10,602 nt of DNA from positions 1-10,602 of the forward strand of contig JAICLN010000113.1 in NCBI GenBank assembly GCA_025925615.1, given 5' to 3'. The notes beneath the pieces were generated by a model that made no database searches, was not told where the DNA came from, and saw nothing but the letters and a program-made list of their open reading frames with translations. Below are positions 5,190 through 10,602 of this stretch, piece by piece; position 1 is the first letter of the stretch; every line of letters starts with the position of its first letter. The position numbers and the translations under genes are program-made. The stretch comes from Actinomycetospora sp. (GTDB taxonomy: Bacteria; Actinomycetota; Actinomycetes; Mycobacteriales; Pseudonocardiaceae).

Positions 5190-6538
5190 TCCCCACCGCG
5201 GGAGAGCCGGTCGTCGTGGACACCCCCTCGGGGGCGGTCCGCGGCCGGGTGCACGCCGACGGGGACGTCGTCGAGTTCCTCGGCCTGCGCTACGCCCGGG
5301 CGGCCCGGTTCGCGACCCCCGTTCCCGAACCCGCCTGGGCGGGTGTGCGCGACGCCCGGACGCCGGCGCCGCAGTGCCCGCAGCTGGCCTCGCGGATGGA
5401 CGAGGTCGCCGGTCCCTCCGACGCCGAGGCACTGGGGCAGGACGAGGACTGCCTGACCGCGACGGTGCGGGCGCCGCGCGACGCCGCGCCCGGCGACGGG
5501 CTGCCGGTGCTGGTGTGGATCCACGGCGGCGCCTACGTCATCGGGGGCGCGTCGCTGTCCTGGTACGACACCGTGCGCCTGGTCCGCGAGGGCCGCGTCG
5601 TGACCGTCAGCGTCGGTTACCGGCTCGGTGTGCTCGGCTGGCTGCGGCGCGAGGGCGTGTCCCCGGGGAACCTCGGGCTGCTCGACCTCGCCGCCGCCCT
5701 CTCCTGGGTCCGCGACCACGTCTCGGCGTTCGGCGGGGACCCGGGGTCGGTGACCCTCGTGGGCGAGTCGGCGGGCGCCCACGCCATCGCCTGCCTCATG
5801 GGCGTGCCGCACCTGCGGCCGCTGTTCGCGGGGGTGATCCTGCAGAGCCCCCAGCTCGGGCTCGGCCTCGCGAGCGAACGCGCCGCCGCGCGGGTGGCCG
5901 GCTTCGTCGACGACGCCCTGCGCGAGGTCGCCGGGGAGGGGGCCGACCCCCGCACCGTCGACATCGCCACCCTGCTGCGGGCCCAGAAGCGGGCCATGGT
6001 CCGCCACGCCGGACCGGGCGGGATGAACTCCACGCCCGCGTTCGCCCCGATCGCCGGCGTCGAGCCGCTGATCGGGGTCCCGGTCGGGGACCCGTGGGTC
6101 GCCGCGGCCCATGCCGGCCACCCCATGATCATCGGGACGACGGCGGACGAGGCGAACACGTTCATCCGCATCGCCCCGCCGCTGCGCCGGCTCGGGGAGG
6201 GCCCGTTCGGCCCGCTCGTCGACCTCGCCTCGGGCTACCTCACCCGTCGGGTGTTCAGCGCGCCCGCGGACCGGTTGGCCACCCGGGCCGCCGCGGCCGG
6301 CACGACGGTGAGCACCTACCGGTTCACCTGGCGGGCGCCCGACAGCGGGCTCGGGGCCTGCCACGCGATCGACCTGCCGTTCCTGTTCGGCGGCCGCGAG
6401 GCGTGGCAGCAGGCCCCGATGCTCGCCGGGGCGTCGTGGGACGACGACGTCGAGCCGCTCGGCCGGGCGATGCGCGCCCGGTGGCTCGCGTTCGCGGCCG
6501 GAGGTGCGCACCGTGCTCGGGAGCAGAGGGTGCGGTAG
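5186..6538 (+). CDS. Type-B carboxylesterase (alpha/beta hydrolase)
   Basis: A 450-residue carboxylesterase of the para-nitrobenzyl-esterase group, hydrolysing carboxylic esters. The start GTG 5186 overlaps the preceding stop as GTGA. Family features in order: VVVDTPSGAVRGR then FLGLRYARAARF at the N-terminus, EDCLTATV, oxyanion loop HGGAY (His113-Gly115), NLGLLDLAAALSWVRDHVSAFGGDP, nucleophile elbow GESAGA with Ser195, acid residue Glu322 in GTTADEANTF, and catalytic His393 in GACHAIDLPFLFGG. All three catalytic residues are therefore present. No signal peptide, so cytoplasmic. It is shorter than typical members (about 500): the stop comes soon after ARWLAFA, where others run on about 30 residues with a GDP-W-P-Y segment. 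A hairpin terminator follows 13 bp after the stop. Its coupling to ppa and a membrane protein is unusual. Confidence 0.93.
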   Translation: MIPTAGEPVVVDTPSGAVRGRVHADGDVVEFLGLRYARAARFATPVPEPAWAGVRDARTPAPQCPQLASRMDEVAGPSDAEALGQDEDCLTATVRAPRDAAPGDGLPVLVWIHGGAYVIGGASLSWYDTVRLVREGRVVTVSVGYRLGVLGWLRREGVSPGNLGLLDLAAALSWVRDHVSAFGGDPGSVTLVGESAGAHAIACLMGVPHLRPLFAGVILQSPQLGLGLASERAAARVAGFVDDALREVAGEGADPRTVDIATLLRAQKRAMVRHAGPGGMNSTPAFAPIAGVEPLIGVPVGDPWVAAAHAGHPMIIGTTADEANTFIRIAPPLRRLGEGPFGPLVDLASGYLTRRVFSAPADRLATRAAAAGTTVSTYRFTWRAPDSGLGACHAIDLPFLFGGREAWQQAPMLAGASWDDDVEPLGRAMRARWLAFAAGGAHRAREQRVR

Positions 6539-6550
6539 CGAAGACCTGGC

Positions 6551-6596
6551 CGAGTGGACCCCGGTGGCTGCCCGAGCAGCCATGGGAGTCCACTCG
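6551..6596 (+). terminator. Strong hairpin after the esterase gene
   Basis: CGAGTGGAC (6551-6559) pairs perfectly with GTCCACTCG (6588-6596); inside, GGCTGC (6566-6571) pairs with GCAGCC (6576-6581) around the loop CCGA, and CCCG/TGGG can pair between them with small bulges. The hairpin starts 12 nt after the esterase stop. There is no U-tract, as is common for actinobacterial terminators, and it could work in both directions between the convergent genes. Confidence 0.7.
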
Positions 6597-6633
6597 ACGC
6601 GGCACGATTCGCGGTCGCGACCACCTGGCGGGT

Positions 6634-6652
6634 CCGGGTCCCCGAGACCCGG
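6634..6652 (-). terminator. Hairpin just after the oxidoreductase stop
   Basis: CCGGGTC (6634-6640) and GACCCGG (6646-6652) form a perfect 7-bp stem with a 5-nt loop, 3 nt beyond the TGA of the minus-strand oxidoreductase gene. It is best read as that gene's terminator. A separate 10-bp palindrome GGTCGCGACC (6613-6622) lies between the two hairpins. Confidence 0.6.
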
Positions 6653-6655
6653 TCC

Positions 6656-9600
6656 TCAGAGATCTTCGGCGGCCAACGCCTCCCGGTAGCGCGCGACGTT
6701 GGCCAGCTTGATGCCCTCGTAGCCGCGCACCATGTCCGGCAGCGCCGCAACGCGCACCGCCCGCTCGACGTCGCCGTCGGCGGCCATCGCCGCCAGCCGC
6801 GGCACGAGCGCCCGGTACTCCGCCACGAGGGCCCGCTCCACCCGCCGGACCTCGGCGCGGCCGAACGGGTCGAACGGCGTACCCCGCAGCCGGCGCATCG
6901 CGTGCAGCGTCGAGTACGCCGGCCGGAACCACGGTCCCAGCGTGAGCTTGCGGCGCAGCCCCATGGCCCGCAACGACGGCGGGTGCAGCTTCCAGGACAC
7001 CTGTGCGTCGGCCCCGAACTCGGCCCGGACGCCCGCGGAGAACGCCGGGTCGGTCGACAGCCGCGCCACCTCGTACTCGTCCTTGTAGGCCATCAGCTTG
7101 TGCAGGCCCACCGCGACGGCCTCGGCGAGCTGGACGTCGACGATCCCGCCCACGACCTCGGCGTACGACCGCGCGTACGCGGCGTCCTGGTAGGCCACCA
7201 GCTCGGGCACGCGGACCCCGACGAGCCGGGCGAGCTCCGAGCCCTCGGGCGCCCCGATCGACGCGACGATCTCCGCCGCGGCCGCCGCGCCCGCTGTCGT
7301 CAACCCCGGGACACCGTCCGGTGCCGGACGGGTCACCGCCTCCACCGTCGCGGCGAACACGACCGGGTCGGCCACGGACTGCCGTCCGCGGCGGAACGCC
7401 TGCACGTTCGTCTCGACCGCGGCCCCGTTGAGCTCGAACGCCACCTCCAGGGCGTCGGCCGACAGCGGCAGCGCGCCGAGCTGGTACGCCGCGCCGAGCA
7501 GGATCGAGAGCGAGAACTGGTCGTCGGAGAACAGCGCCTCGGCGAGGGCGCGGGCGTCGAGCACCGCGCCGACGTCGCGGCGGGTGGCCGCGGTGATCCG
7601 CCCGAGGACGGCGTCGACGGGCGGGTAGGCGACGGTCGGGTCGACGACCTGGTCGCCCGTCGGGATCTTCGCGCTGGACACGACAGCGACCGTGCGCTGC
7701 GGCGAGGCGGCCGCGAGGTGGGCCGGGTCGGCGGCGACGAGGAGATCGGCGCCGAGGTACAGGTCGCACTCCCCGGACGCGGCGCGCCCGGCGACCTCGA
7801 CGTCGCCGAGCTTGATGTCCGAGACCACCGCGCCGCCCTTCTGCGCGAGCCCGGTCTGGTCCAGGCCCCGCGTCGGCCGGCCGTCGACGCGGGCGGCCGC
7901 GGCGAGCACCTGCGAGATCGTGGTGACCCCGGTGCCGCCGATGCCGGCCACCCGGACCACCGCGTCGTCGGGAACCGTCCGCACCGGCGCCGGGAGCGCG
8001 TCCGCGTCCAACGGCCGGACGCGAGGGGAGGATCCCGCCGCTCTACCGGCACGAGGGTTCCCCTCGCGCGAGGAGGAGGTCCCGGGCTCGACGACGGTGA
8101 AGGCGGGGCAGTCGCCGTCGAGGCAGGAGTAGTCCTTGTTGCACGACGCCTGGTGGATGCGGGTCTTGCGGCCGAACTCGGTGTCGACCGGGGTGACCGA
8201 GAGGCAGTTCGAGGTCTGGCCGCAGTCGCCGCAGCCCTCGCAGACCCGCTCGTTGATGACGACGCGGGTGGTCGGGTCGGGCAGCGTGCCCCGCTTGCGC
8301 TTGCGGCGCTTCTGGGCCGCGCACTCCTGGTCGTGGATCAGCACGGTGACACCGGGGGTGTCGGCGAGGACCTGCTGGGCCTCCTCGATCCGCGAGCGGT
8401 CCCAGACGACGACGCCCTTGGCGAGCCGCACGCGCCGGTACCGGCCCAGGTCCTCCGTCGTGATGATCACCCGGGCGACGCCCTCGTCGAGCAGCACCCG
8501 GACCAGCGCCGGCATGGGCAGCGCGCCCACGGCGTCCTGCCCGCCGGTCATGGCCGCCGCCCCGTTGTGGAGCAGGCGGAAGGTCATGTGCGCCCCGGCC
8601 GCGACGGCCGCGCGGATCGCCAGGCTGCCGGAGTGGTGGAAGGTGCCGTCACCCATGTTCTGCACCCAGTGCGAGGCCTTCGCGGGGTCGGCGAAGGGCT
8701 GCGTGCCCAGCCAGTGCGCGCCCTCGCCGCCCATCTGCGTCAGCCCGGTGACGTCGCCGACCTGGCCCTCGGGCATGAGCATGACCATCGTGTGACAGCC
8801 GATCCCGGCGCCGACCAGGGAGCCCTCGGGCGCCGACGTCGTCGAGGTGTTGTGGGGGCACCCCGAGCAGAAGTAGGGGTTGCGGGTCGCGCCCGCGATC
8901 GGCAGGTCGATGCGCGTGCGGCGGCCCCGGCGGAGCTCGTCCCACGCGACGACACTCGGGAACGACGGTCCGGGCCGGGCGAGCAGCCGGCGCGCGACGC
9001 CGAGCGCCACGGCGTCCGGGTCGAGGTCGCCGTGGAGGGCGAAGAGCGGTGACCCGTCGGAGGCGGTCTTGCCGTGGACGGCGGGCGCGCCCGGGCGGCC
9101 GTAGAGCCGCTCCTTGATCTGGGTCTCGAGGAACGGCCGCTTCTCCTCGACGACGACGATCTCGTCCAGCCCGTCGGCGAAGTGGTCGACGATGCCGGGC
9201 TCGAGCGGCCAGGGCATCCCGACGCGCAGCAGCCGGACCCCGCGGGCGGCGAGCTCGTCGTCGGTCAGGCCGAGCGCGGTGAGCGCCTGCCGCAGGTCGA
9301 GCCAGCTCTTCCCGGCGGCGACGATCCCGACGCGGGCCGGACCGTCCCCGACGATCGTGTCCAGGCGGTTGGCCGCGGCGTAGCGGCGGGCGAGGACGAG
9401 CCGGGCGCGGTGCAGGTCGCGCTCGAGCGGCGCCAGCCGCGGGCCGAGCAGCTTCGCGTGGGGCTCGTGGTGGAAGGGCCGGCCGTCGATCGCGAGGTCG
9501 GGCAGCACCGGCACGATGCGGTCGGGGGCCACGGTGGCGGTGCCGGACCCGTCGGCCACCGCGGTGACCATCTTCAGCCCGACCCAGCAGCCGGAGATGC

Positions 9601-10228
9601 GCGACAGGTGCACGGCGTGGCGGCCGAGGTCGAGGACGTCCTGGACGTCGGCCGGGTAGAGCACCGGCACGGCCATGTCGGCGAGCGCGGCCTCGGACGC
9701 GCAGGGCACCGACGAGGACTTCGCGGCCGGGTCGTCCCCGACGATCGCCAGGGCCCCGCCGTGGCTGGAGGTGCCCGCGAGGTTGGCGTGGCGCAGCGCG
9801 TCGGTGGCGCGGTCGAGACCGGGGGCCTTGCCGTACCAGTAGCCGGTGATGCCGTCGGCGACGTCGTCGCGCAGGGCGCCGGTCGCCGGCGCGAGCTGTG
9901 TCCCCTGCACCGCGGTGAGGGCGAGCTCCTCGTTCAGGCCGGGCGCGACGACGATGCCGTGCGCCTCGAGCAGGTCGCGGTTCCGCAGCAGCTCGAGGTC
10001 GTACCCGGCGAGCGGGGAGCCCTCGTACCCGGAGACGTAGCCGCCGGTGCGCAGCCCCGCGGCCGCGTCCGCCCGGCGCTGGTCGAGGGGCAGGCGCACC
10101 AGCGCCTGCACCCCGGTGAGCTGGGCACGGCCGTCCGTGTCGGTGTAGCGGTCGCGCAGGGTCATCGCGGGTCGGCGTGGTGCGGGCCGTACGGGCTCGG
10201 GCCGGGTGCGCGGGATCTCGAGGGTCAT
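6656..10228 (-). CDS. Indolepyruvate ferredoxin oxidoreductase, fused alpha-beta type
   Basis: A 1190-residue enzyme that oxidatively decarboxylates aryl pyruvates from aromatic amino acid breakdown to aryl-acetyl-CoA, passing electrons to ferredoxin. It is the single-chain form, with IorA and IorB parts fused. Start ATG 10228 has GGAGGT 7 nt ahead; the usual family N-terminus begins at Met22, so there are about 21 extra residues. Order: pyrimidine-binding domain (GYVSGYEGSPLAGYD, about 63-77; APGLNEELA), FCSGCPHNTS with Cys454 and Cys457, thiamine-diphosphate core GDG at 526-528 with FHHSG, HNGAAAMTGGQD, then iron-sulfur cysteines 663, 666, 669, 675, 696, 702 and 707. A linker at about 715-750 leads to the IorB-like domain with GIGGTGVTT from 762 and GLDQTGLAQKGGAVVSDIK. 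The C-terminal region ends normally. The linker holds an atypical palindromic stretch. Divergent from an AsnC/Lrp-type regulator. Confidence 0.95.
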   Translation of the reverse strand: MTLEIPRTRPEPVRPAPRRPAMTLRDRYTDTDGRAQLTGVQALVRLPLDQRRADAAAGLRTGGYVSGYEGSPLAGYDLELLRNRDLLEAHGIVVAPGLNEELALTAVQGTQLAPATGALRDDVADGITGYWYGKAPGLDRATDALRHANLAGTSSHGGALAIVGDDPAAKSSSVPCASEAALADMAVPVLYPADVQDVLDLGRHAVHLSRISGCWVGLKMVTAVADGSGTATVAPDRIVPVLPDLAIDGRPFHHEPHAKLLGPRLAPLERDLHRARLVLARRYAAANRLDTIVGDGPARVGIVAAGKSWLDLRQALTALGLTDDELAARGVRLLRVGMPWPLEPGIVDHFADGLDEIVVVEEKRPFLETQIKERLYGRPGAPAVHGKTASDGSPLFALHGDLDPDAVALGVARRLLARPGPSFPSVVAWDELRRGRRTRIDLPIAGATRNPYFCSGCPHNTSTTSAPEGSLVGAGIGCHTMVMLMPEGQVGDVTGLTQMGGEGAHWLGTQPFADPAKASHWVQNMGDGTFHHSGSLAIRAAVAAGAHMTFRLLHNGAAAMTGGQDAVGALPMPALVRVLLDEGVARVIITTEDLGRYRRVRLAKGVVVWDRSRIEEAQQVLADTPGVTVLIHDQECAAQKRRKRKRGTLPDPTTRVVINERVCEGCGDCGQTSNCLSVTPVDTEFGRKTRIHQASCNKDYSCLDGDCPAFTVVEPGTSSSREGNPRAGRAAGSSPRVRPLDADALPAPVRTVPDDAVVRVAGIGGTGVTTISQVLAAAARVDGRPTRGLDQTGLAQKGGAVVSDIKLGDVEVAGRAASGECDLYLGADLLVAADPAHLAAASPQRTVAVVSSAKIPTGDQVVDPTVAYPPVDAVLGRITAATRRDVGAVLDARALAEALFSDDQFSLSILLGAAYQLGALPLSADALEVAFELNGAAVETNVQAFRRGRQSVADPVVFAATVEAVTRPAPDGVPGLTTAGAAAAAEIVASIGAPEGSELARLVGVRVPELVAYQDAAYARSYAEVVGGIVDVQLAEAVAVGLHKLMAYKDEYEVARLSTDPAFSAGVRAEFGADAQVSWKLHPPSLRAMGLRRKLTLGPWFRPAYSTLHAMRRLRGTPFDPFGRAEVRRVERALVAEYRALVPRLAAMAADGDVERAVRVAALPDMVRGYEGIKLANVARYREALAAEDL
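8020..8068 (-). repeat. 49-bp palindromic segment inside the oxidoreductase gene
   Basis: CGCGAGGGGA (8020-8029) and TCCCCTCGCG (8059-8068) form a perfect 10-bp inverted repeat; inside, GCCG-N6-CGGC and CCC/GGG can extend the hairpin. It codes for the linker between the iron-sulfur region and the IorB-like domain (about residues 718-736, SSSREGNPRAGRAAGSSPR). Six of about 18 codons there end in A or T (CCT, CGT, GGT, AGA, GGA, CCT), including the rare AGA, against very few in the rest of the gene. It looks like an in-frame insertion of a small repetitive element. Confidence 0.5.
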
Positions 10229-10328
10229 GGTGGCGACCTCCGATCTGCCTCGGCGGCGGGCACGGGCCGGGGTCGTCCGGACCGGATCGCCGCTCGGAGT
10301 CCGTGCTGGACTGCTCGGATGGATCCGA

Positions 10329-10357
10329 AAGCTAGAGACCTACTCGCCAGTGGTCCA
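10329..10357 (-). promoter_or_regulatory. Likely promoter of the oxidoreductase gene
   Basis: On the minus strand, -35 TGGACC (10357-10352, four of six matches to TTGACA) is followed after 17 bp by -10 TAGCTT (10334-10329), giving a start near 10322 and a leader of about 95 nt. The -35 coincides with the TGGTCCA half-site (10351-10357), so a protein bound there would block or recruit polymerase. Confidence 0.45.
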
Positions 10358-10385
10358 GCTCGGTCTCATGATGTTGGGCCGTTGG

Positions 10386-10391
10386 TACAGT
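10386..10391 (+). promoter_or_regulatory. -10 element of the regulator gene
   Basis: TACAGT fits the TANNNT -10 pattern and would start transcription near 10398, upstream of the palindrome at 10416-10432 and about 67 bp before the ATG. No clear -35 is found. Confidence 0.35.
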
Positions 10392-10415
10392 TCCGTGGTC
10401 GGATTCCCGGCCGGT

Positions 10416-10432
10416 CTGGTCCGTTGGACCAG
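10416..10432. promoter_or_regulatory. Perfect 7-3-7 palindromic operator
   Basis: CTGGTCCGTTGGACCAG is a perfect inverted repeat with a 3-bp centre, between the proposed start of the regulator transcript and its ATG. A TGGTCC half-site recurs at 10351. AsnC/Lrp-type regulators bind palindromes of about 13-17 bp, so autoregulation and control of the divergent gene are the likely use; this is inferred from position. Confidence 0.6.
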
Positions 10433-10464
10433 CGCGCCGCGCGGTGTCAGCCGGAGGTGTGGTG

Positions 10465-10602
10465 ATGGCCCTCGACGATCTCGACCGGGCGCTGCTGGTG
10501 GCGCTGCTGGAGCGGCCGCGCGCGGGTCTGCGGGAGCACGCGCGCACCCTCGGCGTCGCCCGGGGCACCGTGCAGGCCCGCTTCGTCCGCCTGCAGGAGA
10601 CC
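10465..10602 (+). CDS. AsnC/Lrp-family regulator, N-terminal part (cut by window edge)
   Basis: The first 46 residues of a transcription regulator are visible before the right edge. ATG 10465 is preceded by GGAGG (10453-10457) with 7 nt between; the GTG directly before it is a less likely start. The sequence begins MALDDLDRALLVALLERPRAGLREHARTLGVARGTVQARFVRLQET, cut here, and matches the AsnC-type winged helix-turn-helix: LDDLDRALL then the recognition helix GVARGTVQARFVRLQ in place of the usual LSxxTVxxRVxRLE. The effector-binding RAM domain is expected after the edge. Lrp-family proteins respond to amino acids or related metabolites, and this gene is divergent from an enzyme of aromatic amino acid breakdown, so it is a likely local regulator of that gene and of itself through the TGGTCC sites. 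Confidence 0.85.
   Translation, partial: MALDDLDRALLVALLERPRAGLREHARTLGVARGTVQARFVRLQET

Noticed and set aside
6540..6689. Plus-strand frame reading EDLAEWTPVAARAAMG, which faintly resembles a carboxylesterase tail
   Set aside because: About a quarter to a third of its codons end in A or T, unlike the gene, and the stretch is occupied by strong hairpins and runs into the minus-strand oxidoreductase gene. Best read as non-coding.
6554..9052. Long plus-strand open frame of 832 codons
   Set aside because: It is the antisense of the indolepyruvate oxidoreductase gene, low-complexity in composition, and has no recognisable domain; long shadow frames are expected at this GC content.

Overview
The window is very GC-rich (third codon positions mostly G or C, frequent GTG starts, probable leaderless starts) and its gene families are typical of a high-GC actinobacterium. 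A Pseudonocardiales-type genome is my guess from style only; no marker gene fixes the genus. I see no tRNA, rRNA, CRISPR array, transposase or integrase. Eleven protein genes are supported, two of them cut by the window edges.

Layout. Minus strand, left: the N-terminus of a secreted protein (1-206) with a possible ECF-sigma-type promoter and an 11-bp-period direct repeat upstream; then a GNAT acetyltransferase (1137-1607) overlapping a glycine-rich membrane protein (367-1143), read as one unit. Plus strand: a 28-codon ORF ending in FCRRCG (1690-1776), probably a leader peptide, ahead of a short luciferase-like (SsuD-related) protein (1904-2353); a YceI-family gene (2474-3034) behind a promoter flanked by CTTGAAG/CTTCAAG repeats; a patatin-like phospholipase (3055-3960), probably leaderless; then a tightly coupled unit of inorganic pyrophosphatase (4039-4533), an acidic-tailed two-TM membrane protein (4530-5189) and a type-B carboxylesterase (5186-6538), each junction a GTGA overlap. 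A 9-bp-stem hairpin and a 7-bp-stem hairpin close the two convergent transcripts at 6539-6655.

Minus strand, right: a 1190-residue fused indolepyruvate ferredoxin oxidoreductase (6656-10228), divergent from the start of an AsnC/Lrp-type regulator (10465 to the edge). Their shared intergenic region carries a perfect 7-3-7 palindrome (CTGGTCCGTTGGACCAG) and a matching TGGTCCA half-site lying on the proposed -35 of the oxidoreductase promoter. The simplest reading is an amino-acid-sensing regulator controlling aryl-pyruvate oxidation and itself.

The most interesting signals are: (1) the cysteine-ending mini-ORF with a possible ribosome-site-masking ACCTCC before the SsuD-like gene, suggesting cysteine-dependent control; (2) a 49-bp palindromic, codon-atypical segment inside the oxidoreductase linker that looks like a small in-frame insertion; (3) the TGGTCC operator pair.
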